Shown: positions 1 to 9,024 of the stretch, one piece after another
Numbering within the stretch: the stretch's first letter is position 1
How the letters are laid out: every line of letters starts with the position of its first letter
Assembly: GCF_024345475.1 (NCBI RefSeq)
Contig: NZ_JAGQBE010000012.1
Coordinates: forward strand, 1 to 57,643
DNA length: 57,643 nucleotides
Reading direction: 5' to 3'
Source of the DNA: Cyanobium sp. T1B-Tous
Lineage (GTDB): Bacteria; Cyanobacteriota; Cyanobacteriia; PCC-6307; Cyanobiaceae
Notes under the pieces: model-generated
The model's database searches: none
Told to the model about the DNA's origin: nothing
The model's input: the letters and a program-made list of their open reading frames with translations, nothing else
Translations under genes and position numbers: made by a program

Positions 1-1
1 G

Positions 2-703
2 GAGAATGGGCTATTAATGGATGATTTTATTACTATACCTCCTGCTCCTATTACGACAATTAATGATCTAGCCCTTGGAAACTATATACATACTTGTTCT
101 TGTGTATTTAGAAATAGAGGCGTTATGATTTTTGGCCCTAACTTTAAAGAGTGTCCGCTGGGAGACTACTACATGCATATGATGAATGCGCAACATGGCA
201 ACATTTACTATGTTGATTCAGTTATGGCAGTATATCGTATTCACAATGACTCACTTTGGTCAAGTCAAGCTAAATTCGATAATCTGTTGAAAACCCTAGT
301 TGCTCAAAAATACATCTCCAAAGATCTTATCGGCAGCCATACCTTGGCTAACATGAATATTATTGATAGCAGCATTAATATAGCCTTGGAAGTAAAAAAT
401 ATGTCTCGTGGACATATTATTAATGTCGAGAACCTGACTTTTAACCGTGAAAAGTACTCAAACCGCCTTCTGGAACGATTACTAGACTCTAATAAAGAGA
501 TCGAAAGGCTCAATGCCGAGATTAAAAACTTTATTCAATTAAATGACTCCGTTCGGTTTCTTCTATTGAGAATATTCGTCAATTGCAAGAGTAGGCTCAA
601 CAAATATACAGCCGCTAAAGCGCATAAGCACCTTTTAAGCTGGATAAATAGGAAATTTTCTCGAGAAAATGGTACTTCCCCGTCTACTCTAAATCCAAAG
701 TAA
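2..703 (+). CDS. Glycosyltransferase family 2, C-terminal part (5' end outside window)
   Basis: The reading frame is open to the left edge, so the gene very probably starts upstream; the first in-window ATG is at 17. The visible part resembles the C-terminal half of GT2 enzymes: an 'IHTCSCVFRN' stretch, a 'GDYYMHMMNAQHG' stretch and 'VDSVMAVYRIHNDSLWS', the usual acceptor-side motifs of sugar transferases acting on surface glycans. The last 90 residues are a Lys/Asn-rich helical tail. Base composition is strikingly AT-rich compared with the rest of the window, which suggests horizontal acquisition at a polysaccharide locus. It converges on the next glycosyltransferase gene. The donor and acceptor sugars cannot be inferred. 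Confidence 0.7.
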   Translation, partial: ENGLLMDDFITIPPAPITTINDLALGNYIHTCSCVFRNRGVMIFGPNFKECPLGDYYMHMMNAQHGNIYYVDSVMAVYRIHNDSLWSSQAKFDNLLKTLVAQKYISKDLIGSHTLANMNIIDSSINIALEVKNMSRGHIINVENLTFNREKYSNRLLERLLDSNKEIERLNAEIKNFIQLNDSVRFLLLRIFVNCKSRLNKYTAAKAHKHLLSWINRKFSRENGTSPSTLNPK

Positions 704-836
704 AACTATAATTCATTGCAACTAGGCCTCAGCTTTATGATTAGCACTTAAAAATTCGTTTGCATTATTAGTGCGCCCAAGCAAATATCTAAAGCCCAAT
801 GGTTGCGTGGCCTCAGATTGCCTATTATATTTTTCA
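704..836. other. AT-rich convergent intergenic gap
   Basis: The stretch lies between two convergent glycosyltransferase genes. I see no gene, no strong hairpin and no repeat in it. It keeps the low GC of the left flank. Confidence 0.5.
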
Positions 837-2783
837 TTACTTCTCCTCGGCAATGCCACGAAAAGTAAAATCATACGGTAGTGAAGCATTGCCAACAATA
901 GTCGCACCCCATCTATTCAAGCGCGGCGGGCATGCCAATCGGAACAGAGGAGTATCGAAGCTAAGATTAGGATTATAGGCCGGATCGTTCTGCAAAAGAT
1001 GGCTCCAACGATAATGCATCCAGCTCACCTCTTGAGCAAAACGAGCCGCTTTTTCAGGATTATGATCTAAGCCACGGCTCGCAGATTCATGATGAATCAG
1101 CCGAGCAGCAGGAACATAAATATTGTGCAGTCCTTGCTCCTTAAGTTTCAGGCAAAAATCTACATCATTGAAAGCAACCCTAAGATTCACCTCATCTAAG
1201 CCACCTACTTCTAAGTAGTGACAACGTTGAACCACCAGGCAGGCGGCCGTAACTGCTGAGATCTCCTGGGCTAGTTGCGCCCGGGAAAAATAGCCAGGAC
1301 TGTCGCCAGGCATACCTAAATGGGCATGGCCTGCAACTCCACCCAATCCAAGCCCAAGCACAACACCAGCATGTTGCAGTTTTCCGTTTGGGAACAGGAG
1401 GCGAGCACCCACAGCACCCACACCTGGGCGCAGAGCAAACACCACCATTTCCTCTAACCAACCCTGATCAAGAACCTCAATATCGTTATTAAGAAGGCAA
1501 ATCAATTGACCGCTAGCTTCCTGAACAGCTCTATTATTAAGTGCCGAATAATTAAATGAGCTAGGATCATGTAGCACCTTAATTTTTTCCTGCTGCCTTA
1601 GGCTCTCCAAAAACTGAAGCGTCGCCCAGTCGTCGGATCCGTTGTCTACAACAAGAACCTCAAAATCCGGATATCGAGTCATTTTAAGTAGACTTTCAAG
1701 GCACGGCTTGAGCACATTCAGACCATTGCGCGTCGGGATTATAATGCTAACCCGAGGTGCTGGATCAGGCAAAAGTCGCTTAGCATGGAAGCCAAATGTG
1801 TTTGACCTGAGCTCCTGCAAGGGTTCGCAACGACGCACCAGATGTTCCTTTATCGCTCGGGCTGCTGACTCCTTCCGATCACCCATGCCACCAAGTGCTG
1901 TTGAGCGGCGACTCACGCGTACGTGATAGAGCACTCTCGGAATATGCACGATCTGATCTCGGCGCACCTGCTCGCTACAACGCAGCACTAGATCATAATC
2001 TTGGGAGCTCTCTACCCCCTGTCGAAAGCCACCCACCTGACGCATCAAATCAGCGCTGTACACCCCTAAATGGGAAAACATATTTTGTCCTTCCATCAAC
2101 AAAGGATTCCATTGCCCCTTAAAATACGGCTCGAACAAATCACCCATGGGGCGAATTTTATCTTCATCAGAATAAAAAAGACGCGCTTCAGGGTGTTCTT
2201 GAATCGCCTTAGCGACCCAGATTAACGCGTCATCAGACAACAAATCACTTTGATCCAGCAAAGCAACCCAAGGAGCTTTAGCGAGCTCCAGTGCACGGTT
2301 AGAAGTCTCGCAGATCTTGCCCTTGCCCTCACAGAAAACCACTTCAATACGTGGCTCTGAGGCGCTCTTCGCCTCCAGCAACAGCCGGATGCGCTGATCA
2401 GTAGATGAATCAATGGCGATACAAAGCTGCCAGCAGGGATAAAGCTGGGCCTGCACTGAATGAATCGCGGCCTGCAACCACTCATATCTAGGGTTACTTA
2501 GAGGCATCAGCACGGCAACTTGGGTGGGATGCGGCAAAGCCTGCGCCCAATCTCTCATCGCAAGCTTCTCTTCTACGGTAGTGCCAAACTCAGCCTGCCA
2601 GGCCCTATAATCCAGAGACAATCGCAGGCGATTGATGACGGCTCGCATTCGATCAATGCTAGCTCTCGGGCCTTCTTTCAATGCTCGCCATGCAAAGCGA
2701 GGCCCTCGGCGCACCAAGCCTGGATTTACAATCAGAACCTGAGCAAAAGAACCCAGACGATTAAAAAGAGTGCGAATAGTCAT
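837..2783 (-). CDS. Tandem two-domain family 2 glycosyltransferase
   Basis: The protein is about 648 residues with two GT-A (GT2) domains. The first, near residues 85-300, has 'VAVLMPLSNPRYEW' and a 'FYSDEDKI' acidic motif. The second, near 340-600, has 'VSIIIPTRNGLNVL', 'LLNNDIEVLDQGWLEE' and 'FNDVDFCLKL'. Such double GT2 proteins usually extend O-antigen or exopolysaccharide chains on the cytoplasmic side of the membrane. I chose the ATG at 2783 because it forms an ATGA overlap with the stop of the upstream glycosyltransferase; a TTG 12 bases further up also exists. It is the last gene of the rfbB-led run. GC content is intermediate between the AT-rich left edge and the GC-rich core. Sugar specificity is unknown; rhamnose is possible from context. 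Confidence 0.85.
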   Translation of the reverse strand: MTIRTLFNRLGSFAQVLIVNPGLVRRGPRFAWRALKEGPRASIDRMRAVINRLRLSLDYRAWQAEFGTTVEEKLAMRDWAQALPHPTQVAVLMPLSNPRYEWLQAAIHSVQAQLYPCWQLCIAIDSSTDQRIRLLLEAKSASEPRIEVVFCEGKGKICETSNRALELAKAPWVALLDQSDLLSDDALIWVAKAIQEHPEARLFYSDEDKIRPMGDLFEPYFKGQWNPLLMEGQNMFSHLGVYSADLMRQVGGFRQGVESSQDYDLVLRCSEQVRRDQIVHIPRVLYHVRVSRRSTALGGMGDRKESAARAIKEHLVRRCEPLQELRSNTFGFHAKRLLPDPAPRVSIIIPTRNGLNVLKPCLESLLKMTRYPDFEVLVVDNGSDDWATLQFLESLRQQEKIKVLHDPSSFNYSALNNRAVQEASGQLICLLNNDIEVLDQGWLEEMVVFALRPGVGAVGARLLFPNGKLQHAGVVLGLGLGGVAGHAHLGMPGDSPGYFSRAQLAQEISAVTAACLVVQRCHYLEVGGLDEVNLRVAFNDVDFCLKLKEQGLHNIYVPAARLIHHESASRGLDHNPEKAARFAQEVSWMHYRWSHLLQNDPAYNPNLSFDTPLFRLACPPRLNRWGATIVGNASLPYDFTFRGIAEEK

Positions 2784-3742
2784 CGGGGCAAGCAAGCAAG
2801 AAGACCGTAAAGTCCCAAGGTACGTAATGGGCCATGCTTAGAAGGCCGCTGAGCAGCTGGAAGCTGCAACAGACCTAGCCAGCGGTACCGACGCCGAAGT
2901 CTCAGCAATGTTGGTAGCGCCGAGATCCGCAGGTGATAGCGCTGCTCAAAGAGTGCCGCCTGCTGCAGCGCCGCCCCAGTGTGGCCACCAGCGGCAGGAT
3001 CTGCAATGAGGTTATGAAGCCTCTTGCACCAATAAACTAATCCAAGTCCTTTAGCGCCAAGAACATTACCGCCGTGTTGCCTGTAAAGCACCCCCGGCGA
3101 CTGCAAGAGTGCGATCTTTCCGAAAGCGCTGGCCACCAGCGCCAACCACCAGTCATGCATTAGGGCCTCAGTCGGAATCGGCAGGGCCTTCTGTATGAGG
3201 GCACGGTTTAATAGCGTCGTACAGCCAGTCACCACATTGGTGAAGGCGAGATCCGCCGGTTGCGTGCGCTGCGGATCAAGTCGCTGACGTTGCAGATAGC
3301 GGCAACCCATAGGCTTGCCTACTTGATCCACCAGCTCCAAATCGCTGTGCACCAACAACGGCGTGGCAGAGCCCTTCCTCACCTCCAACTGCTGCATCAG
3401 AGCCAAAGACTGCTCAAGCTTGTGGGGCAGCCAGAGATCATCCTGATCCGCCAGAGCCACATAAGGAGCCGTAGTGGCCTGCAGCAGCCGATTCACATTG
3501 GCCGTGCAGCCGAGATTGCCATCAGCCGGCAACATCTGAAGCCACGTCCCATAGCGCTGCTGCAGCTGGCTGATTAGAGCCGGCGTGCCGTCGCTGGAGC
3601 CATCGTCTCGGAGCAGCACCCTCTCAGGTCGCAGAGTCTGGTTGTAAATCGAAGTGATCTGGGCCTCAAGGTAGGAAACGCCGTTGTAAGTAGGCAACAC
3701 AACCTCGATCGATGCAACGCTCACCACAGCGCCCAGCCCCAT
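2780..3742 (-). CDS. Rhamnosyltransferase-like family 2 glycosyltransferase
   Basis: The protein is about 320 residues with a single GT2 domain starting at the N terminus: 'IEVVLPTYNGVSYLEAQ', 'LLRDDGSSDGT' for nucleotide binding, 'ALADQDDLWLPHKL' as the metal-binding DxD region, and 'MHDWWLALVASAFG' plus 'GVLYRQHGGN' on the acceptor side. This pattern is typical of the RfbF/WbbL-like rhamnosyltransferase branch, which fits the dTDP-rhamnose genes nearby. The start is ATG 3742; an alternative GTG at 3724 overlaps the upstream stop as GTGA and would give 314 residues. The downstream gene begins inside its stop codon. The acceptor is not known. Confidence 0.85.
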   Translation of the reverse strand: MGLGAVVSVASIEVVLPTYNGVSYLEAQITSIYNQTLRPERVLLRDDGSSDGTPALISQLQQRYGTWLQMLPADGNLGCTANVNRLLQATTAPYVALADQDDLWLPHKLEQSLALMQQLEVRKGSATPLLVHSDLELVDQVGKPMGCRYLQRQRLDPQRTQPADLAFTNVVTGCTTLLNRALIQKALPIPTEALMHDWWLALVASAFGKIALLQSPGVLYRQHGGNVLGAKGLGLVYWCKRLHNLIADPAAGGHTGAALQQAALFEQRYHLRISALPTLLRLRRRYRWLGLLQLPAAQRPSKHGPLRTLGLYGLLACLPR

Positions 3743-4950
3743 TTGCGGAAGTAATGCCAGGCGCTGGCCAGGTTGACAGCCATCAGGACAAGGTTGCGGT
3801 AGTTGCCGCGGCCCCAGCCATGGACAACACCAGCCACCGGCAGATGCACGCAGCGACCATCACGGGCCAGGGTGCGGGTGAGATCGGCATCCTCCAGGTA
3901 GAGGAAATAGCGCTCATCGAAGCCGCCAACCCGGCGGAAGGCCTCGCTTCGAATCAACATGCAGCAGCCACTCAGGTAGGGCGCCTCAAACACCTCTTGG
4001 TAGTTCTGATCCGCCATCACATACCAGCGGTCGTAGCGCTTTAGCCAGGTGGGCTTGAGCCACTCCGGCAGGAAGCGGCGGCTGAACAGACCGAGCGCAG
4101 TTGGGTTGTGCTTGCACAGCTTCTGGGGAGAGCCAGCCTCATCCAGGATCTGCGGCACCGCCAGGCTCACCTGCGGGTGCTGCTGCAACCAGCCCAGCAG
4201 CTGCTCAAAAGTGCCGCTGGGCCAGGTGAGATCGGTGTTGAGCACTCCGACGTAAGGCGGGAGCTGGCCGAGGTGCGCTACCAGACGGTTCACGGCACGG
4301 CCGTAACCCGGGTTGTCGGGATTAGCCAGGAAGCCATCGGCCCCTGCAGCCATCTGCTCCACCGGTTCACCCGGATGATGGTCGTTCACCACCACCGCGT
4401 AACCCACCTGAGACGGTAACTCCGCCAGGCAGGCCTGCAGTTGCTCCACTTCCGGCTGCGATGGGTGGTAGGCCACAAACAACAGAATCAACTGCCTTCC
4501 CTGGCTGTGGTTAATCCCAGCCACCGGCGAGGCCGCCAGCCGCTGGCTGGCCTGGGTCCGCGCTAGCGGTTGCAGCCAGCGCCGCAGCAGCCCTCCCCAC
4601 ACCGCCAACACCGCACCAAGGATAAGCAGGCTGCTGGGCTGCCACCACACCGCTATGGGCGGCGCATTCAGCAGCAAACCTCCCAGCACCGCCAGCCCAA
4701 GGGCGATGACCACCACCACCAACCAACGCTGCACCAGCTGCCGGTAAGGCATCCACGGCCACCTCAGGAAGGAATAGCCGCCGAAAAACCAGGCCACAAG
4801 TAAAAATCCAATCCCGAAGACCAGGCCATCGGCCTGAAGCACCAGGACGGGGTTGAGCTGGCGCAACTCAGCTGCCAGCAGGCCCCCGGCGAGCATCCCC
4901 ACCAGGTCCAGGCCAACGCCGAGTGCAAGCAGCGTCCAGCCGCGCCTCAT
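3721..4950 (-). CDS. Membrane-anchored family 2 glycosyltransferase with four-helix N-terminal module
   Basis: Residues 5-125 contain four predicted membrane helices; the remainder (about 150-409) is a GT2 domain with 'LLFVAYHPSQPEVEQL', 'GFLANPDNPGYGRAVN', 'VGVLNTDLTW' (DxD-like region), 'GCCMLIRSEAFRRVGGFDE' and 'FLYLEDADLTRTL'. The catalytic half resembles rhamnosyltransferases of the WbbL/RfbF type. The membrane half instead resembles the N terminus of polyprenyl-phosphate sugar transferases and aligns with the protein at 17769-19088 (GLD near residue 13, FGGYSFL near 56). Its ATG overlaps the rfbB stop (ATGA), which suggests translational coupling. It probably adds a sugar to a lipid-linked intermediate at the inner face of the plasma membrane. 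Confidence 0.82.
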   Translation of the reverse strand: MRRGWTLLALGVGLDLVGMLAGGLLAAELRQLNPVLVLQADGLVFGIGFLLVAWFFGGYSFLRWPWMPYRQLVQRWLVVVVIALGLAVLGGLLLNAPPIAVWWQPSSLLILGAVLAVWGGLLRRWLQPLARTQASQRLAASPVAGINHSQGRQLILLFVAYHPSQPEVEQLQACLAELPSQVGYAVVVNDHHPGEPVEQMAAGADGFLANPDNPGYGRAVNRLVAHLGQLPPYVGVLNTDLTWPSGTFEQLLGWLQQHPQVSLAVPQILDEAGSPQKLCKHNPTALGLFSRRFLPEWLKPTWLKRYDRWYVMADQNYQEVFEAPYLSGCCMLIRSEAFRRVGGFDERYFLYLEDADLTRTLARDGRCVHLPVAGVVHGWGRGNYRNLVLMAVNLASAWHYFRKWGWALW

Positions 4951-6074
4951 CCGGCAGGCACAGTCTGCGCCGGTGCCTGGGTGCCGATGCGCTCACCGCT
5001 ATAGCCAGCGCGATCGCGCACCTGCTGGCACCAGTCGAGATGCTCGAGATACCAGCGCACCGTGGCCGCCAGGCCCTGCTCAAAGCTGTGGCGTGGTTTC
5101 CAGCCCAGCTCGGTGGTGATCTTGGCCGCATCGATCGCATAGCGCCGGTCGTGGCCGGGGCGGTCGCCCACACGGCTGATCAATCGAACATGAGGAGCAC
5201 CCTGGGGCTGCAGCTGATCCATCAGCGCGCAGATCGTTTCCACCACGTCGCGGTTGGTGCGCTCACTGGGGGAGCCGTGATCGCCGGCACCGCCCACACA
5301 ATAGCTCTCACCAAGCCGGCCCCGGGTGGCTGCCAGCAGCAGCGCCTCCACGTGGTCTTCCACATAGAGCCAGTCGCGCACATTGGCGCCGTCGCCATAC
5401 AAGGGAATCGGCTCGCCGGCGATCGCCTTGAGGATCACCACCGGGATCAGCTTCTCGGGGAATTGCCAGGGACCGTAGTTGTTGGAGCAGTTGGTGAGCA
5501 CCACCGGCAGGCCGTAGGTGTGGTGCCAGGCGTTCACCAGGTGGTCGCTGGCGGCCTTACTGGCCGAGTAGGGGGAACGCGGGTCGTAGGGGGTGATTTC
5601 TGAGAAACGGCCGGTTGCACCCAGGGATCCGAACACCTCATCGGTGCTGATGTGGTGGAAGCGGAAGCCGGCCCGACGCTCTTCGCTGAGTTGCTCCCAA
5701 TGAGCCCGCACCGCTTGCAACAGGTTGAACGTGCCGCTCACGTTGCTCTCGATGAACGCCCCAGGCCCATCAATCGAGCGATCCACATGGCTTTCGGCTG
5801 CCAGGTGCATCACCAGGTCGGGATCGGCCTGGCGCACGGCTGCGGCTGTGGCATCGGCGTCGGTGAGGTCCACCCGCAGCAGCTGGTGGCGCTGGGCCGC
5901 CTCAGGGCCCAGCCGATCAATGCTGGTGAGATCGCTGGCGTAACCGATCTTGTCGAGGTTGAACACCATGGCGGTGGTGTCCGCCAAAAGGCGCCGCACC
6001 AGGGCTCCACCAATGAAACCCGCCCCGCCGGTCACCAGAACACGGTTGATGCCTTGAGGCAACAGGGAGGCCAT
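4947..6074 (-). CDS. rfbB: dTDP-glucose 4,6-dehydratase
   Basis: This extended short-chain dehydrogenase converts dTDP-glucose to dTDP-4-keto-6-deoxyglucose, the second step towards dTDP-L-rhamnose. Seen in the sequence: 'VLVTGGAGFIGGALVRRLL' (NAD-binding GxxGxxG), 'MHLAAESHVDRSI', the catalytic 'STDEVFG' with its Asp-Glu pair, 'SPYSASKAASDHLV' (YxxxK) and 'NCSNNYGPWQFPEKLIP'. I chose ATG 6074 (375 residues), just before the family's usual N terminus; a GTG 48 bases upstream is less likely. It heads a run with three glycosyltransferases and is separated from rfbACD by a broken gene on the other strand. Confidence 0.95.
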   Translation of the reverse strand: MASLLPQGINRVLVTGGAGFIGGALVRRLLADTTAMVFNLDKIGYASDLTSIDRLGPEAAQRHQLLRVDLTDADATAAAVRQADPDLVMHLAAESHVDRSIDGPGAFIESNVSGTFNLLQAVRAHWEQLSEERRAGFRFHHISTDEVFGSLGATGRFSEITPYDPRSPYSASKAASDHLVNAWHHTYGLPVVLTNCSNNYGPWQFPEKLIPVVILKAIAGEPIPLYGDGANVRDWLYVEDHVEALLLAATRGRLGESYCVGGAGDHGSPSERTNRDVVETICALMDQLQPQGAPHVRLISRVGDRPGHDRRYAIDAAKITTELGWKPRHSFEQGLAATVRWYLEHLDWCQQVRDRAGYSGERIGTQAPAQTVPAG

Positions 6075-6158
6075 GAGCTCAATCAGGCTCCCGGGGAGCG
6101 TAGCTTCGCAAACTATCACCACCGGGCGGCGGCATCCATACAGGCAGGACGCCCTTAA

Positions 6159-6486
<328 letters not shown>

Positions 6487-6573
6487 GCCGAGTTTCACGG
6501 CATTGCCGATCTCCCCCAGAAATGGCTCGGTTGATCGCTGGCCCCGGATGGGGGTGAGCTGAAAGCTTCAAAA

Positions 6574-6590
6574 CTGTACGACCTGTACAG
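6574..6590. repeat. TGTACA-type repeat pair, site 1
   Basis: The sequence reads ctgtacgacctgtacag: TGTACG at 6575-6580 and TGTACA at 6584-6589, 9 bases apart start to start. The same spacing occurs at 9517-9543 and 14034-14077. It lies between the convergent ends of the broken protease gene and rfbD. It could be a decayed operator or a dispersed repeat. Confidence 0.5.
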
Positions 6591-6676
6591 ATTTGCCGAC
6601 ACTCCCAAACACCACACTCCCAAAGAGCACTGGCCGCAATTCCGCAGGCGGGCAGGCGCAGCCCCTGCAGCCACGC

Positions 6677-7540
6677 TCATCCGGGGTCCAGCACCTGCGC
6701 CAGGACCGCCCGCCAGTGATGCGGCTCCAGCCCCAGGGCGGCCCGGCTGGCCGTGCAGTTGAGCAGGGAGTAGCTGGGGCGCTGGGCTGGGGTTGGGTAG
6801 TCGGCCGTGGTGAGGGGGCGCACGGCCGCCGCCTGCTGCAGCAGCCCCAGCTCCACCCCCAGCTCGCCGATGGCCACAGCGAAGTCGTACCAGCTGGCGG
6901 CGCCGGCATCGCTCCAGTGCAGGATCCGCGGGCCCTCGACGCTGATAGCCCGCCAGCAGGCCGTCGCCAGGGTATGGGTACTGGTGGGACATCCCACCTG
7001 ATCAGCCACCACCCCCAAGGCTTCCCCCGCCGCCGCTTTGAGGGCATGGAGCCGCAGCATCGTGAGGCAGAAGTTCTTGCCCACCGGCCCGTACACCCAG
7101 CTGGTGCGCAGCACCCGGGCGCCGGGTAAGGCCAGGGCCGCCGCCTCGCCCGCCGCCTTGGTGGCTCCGTAGACCCCCAGGGGATCAAGCGCCTGATCCG
7201 GCTGGTAGGGCCTGCCCTGCTCGCCATTGAACACGAAATCCGTGCTCACCTGCAGCAACCGGCCGCCCGTTTCGGCCAGGGCCTCAGCAAAGGCGCCGGG
7301 GGCGCCGGCATTCACGGCATGGGCCAACTCCGGCTCGCTTTCGGCCTTGTCCACCGCCGTGTAGGCGCCGGCATTCAGCACCCAATCCGGGCGCTGAGCC
7401 TGCACAGCGGCCCGACAAGCCTCGGGGTTGGCCAGATCGAGCTCGGCCCGGCTGCAGGCGATCAGCTCCACCTGCGGCGGCACTGAGGCGAGCAACGCCT
7501 GGCCCAGCTGGCCGGCGGCGCCGGTGAGCAGCACCTTCAT
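6677..7540 (-). CDS. rfbD: dTDP-4-dehydrorhamnose reductase
   Basis: The enzyme catalyses the last step of dTDP-L-rhamnose synthesis, NAD(P)H-dependent reduction of dTDP-4-keto-L-rhamnose. The 287-residue protein has 'VLLTGAAGQLGQALL' at the N terminus, 'VLNAGAYTAVDKAESEPELA', 'STDFVFNGEQGRPYQPD' and 'GVYGATKAAGE' (YxxxK), all normal for the RmlD family. Its ATG (7540) overlaps the rfbC stop as ATGA, so the two are probably translationally coupled. Length is as expected. Confidence 0.95.
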   Translation of the reverse strand: MKVLLTGAAGQLGQALLASVPPQVELIACSRAELDLANPEACRAAVQAQRPDWVLNAGAYTAVDKAESEPELAHAVNAGAPGAFAEALAETGGRLLQVSTDFVFNGEQGRPYQPDQALDPLGVYGATKAAGEAAALALPGARVLRTSWVYGPVGKNFCLTMLRLHALKAAAGEALGVVADQVGCPTSTHTLATACWRAISVEGPRILHWSDAGAASWYDFAVAIGELGVELGLLQQAAAVRPLTTADYPTPAQRPSYSLLNCTASRAALGLEPHHWRAVLAQVLDPG

Positions 7541-8121
7541 GAAAACAGATCTCCTTCGGCCAGCTCCCCCAGCAACGGCGCCGCGGCATCCTTCTCGGAG
7601 AGCTGGGGCAGCAGCCCCGCCAGGGCCTCTAAAGGCCAGGCAATCGCCAGCTGCGGGTCATCCCAGCGGATGGCGCGCTCACAATCGCGGCTCCAGAAGT
7701 CGGTGGTTTTGTAGAGCACCTCGGCCTGCTCGCTCAGGGTGAGGAAGCCATGGGCAAAGCCCGCCGGCACCCACAGCTGCTGGTGGTTGGCGGCACTCAG
7801 GTGCGCCCCCACCCACTGGCCGAACGTGGTTGAGCCGCGGCGGATGTCCACCGCCACGTCAAAGATCTCCCCCACCACGCAACGCACCAGCTTTCCCTGG
7901 GGATGGGGCGGCAACTGGTAGTGGAGGCCCCGCAACACCCCACGGCTGGAGCGGGAATGGTTGTCCTGCATAAAACAGGTATCGCCGGCGGCCGCGTTAA
8001 AGGCCTGCTGGTTCCAGCTCTCAAAGAAGAAGCCCCGCTCGTCGCCAAACACCCGTGGTGTGAGCAGCAGGGGCCCATCAAGGGTGGCGCCTGCCGCCGT
8101 GGTGAGCGCTTCAGCCTGCAT
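7537..8121 (-). CDS. rfbC: dTDP-4-dehydrorhamnose 3,5-epimerase
   Basis: This cupin-fold epimerase inverts C3 and C5 of dTDP-4-keto-6-deoxyglucose. In about 194 residues it shows '[21 protein letters not shown]', the signature '[18 protein letters not shown]' carrying the catalytic His, '[19 protein letters not shown]' and '[16 protein letters not shown]'. I chose ATG 8121, which overlaps the end of rfbA by 11 bases and gives the usual length; a long upstream extension in the same frame is out-of-frame rfbA sequence. It sits between rfbA and rfbD in one transcription unit. Confidence 0.95.
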   Translation of the reverse strand: MQAEALTTAAGATLDGPLLLTPRVFGDERGFFFESWNQQAFNAAAGDTCFMQDNHSRSSRGVLRGLHYQLPPHPQGKLVRCVVGEIFDVAVDIRRGSTTFGQWVGAHLSAANHQQLWVPAGFAHGFLTLSEQAEVLYKTTDFWSRDCERAIRWDDPQLAIAWPLEALAGLLPQLSEKDAAAPLLGELAEGDLFS

Positions 8122-8995
8122 CGGGGGTCTCCAGCAATTGCAGTAGGTAGTCGCCGTAGCCACTTTTGCGCAGCGGCGCCGCCAGGGCCGCGAGCTGATC
8201 GCTGCTGATCCAGCCCAGCCGCCAGGCCACCTCCTCCGGGCAGCCCACCTTGAGCCCCTGGCGGTGCTCGAGCGTGCGGATGTAGCTGCCGGCCTCATGC
8301 AGCGAATCGCAGGTGCCCGTATCCAGCCAAGCCATACCCCGGCCCATCAGCTCCACCTGCAGCAGCCCCTCCTCCAGATACATCCGGTTGAGGTCGGTGA
8401 TCTCCAGCTCGCCGCGGGGCGAGGGCTGCACCCGCCGCGCCCGCTCCACCACCGAGGCGTCATAGAAGTAGAGGCCGGTCACCGCATAGCGCGACCTGGG
8501 CTTGCTGGGCTTTTCCTCCAGGCTCAGCACCCGGCCATCGGCGGCAAACTCCACCACGCCGTAGCGCTCGGGATCCCGCACCGGATAGGCAAACACCGTG
8601 GCCCCCTCGGCTGGGCCATTGCAGCCCTGCAGCTGGGGGATCAGGTCGTGACCATGAAACAGGTTGTCGCCCAGCACCAGGGCCGCCGGGGCGCCGTTGA
8701 GGAAATCGGCGCCGATCAGAAACGCCTGGGCCAGTCCATCCGGGCTGGGCTGCACGGCGTAGGCGATCGTCATGCCCCAAGCCGAACCATCCCCAAGCAG
8801 GCGTTCGAAGGCCGGTTGATCGTGGGGTGTACTGATGATCAGCACCTCCCGAATCCCCGCCAGCATCAGCGTGCTGAGCGGGTAATAGATCATCGGCTTG
8901 TCGTAGACCGGCAGCAGCTGCTTGCTCACCGCCTGGGTGATCGGATGCAGCCGGGTGCCGCTACCTCCAGCCAGGATGATGCCCTTGCGGCTCAT
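8111..8995 (-). CDS. rfbA: Glucose-1-phosphate thymidylyltransferase
   Basis: The enzyme makes dTDP-glucose from dTTP and glucose-1-phosphate, the entry step of the rhamnose pathway. It is about 294 residues and starts '[18 protein letters not shown]', the nucleotide-binding loop; it also has '[20 protein letters not shown]', '[12 protein letters not shown]', '[20 protein letters not shown]' and '[16 protein letters not shown]'. The start is ATG 8995, immediately before the conserved N terminus. It is the first gene of rfbACD and is divergent from the acetyltransferase at 9025, with only 29 bases between the two start codons. Confidence 0.96.
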   Translation of the reverse strand: MSRKGIILAGGSGTRLHPITQAVSKQLLPVYDKPMIYYPLSTLMLAGIREVLIISTPHDQPAFERLLGDGSAWGMTIAYAVQPSPDGLAQAFLIGADFLNGAPAALVLGDNLFHGHDLIPQLQGCNGPAEGATVFAYPVRDPERYGVVEFAADGRVLSLEEKPSKPRSRYAVTGLYFYDASVVERARRVQPSPRGELEITDLNRMYLEEGLLQVELMGRGMAWLDTGTCDSLHEAGSYIRTLEHRQGLKVGCPEEVAWRLGWISSDQLAALAAPLRKSGYGDYLLQLLETPDAG

Positions 8996-9024
8996 GGAGC
9001 ACACTCCGCTGGGAAGATGTTGCC

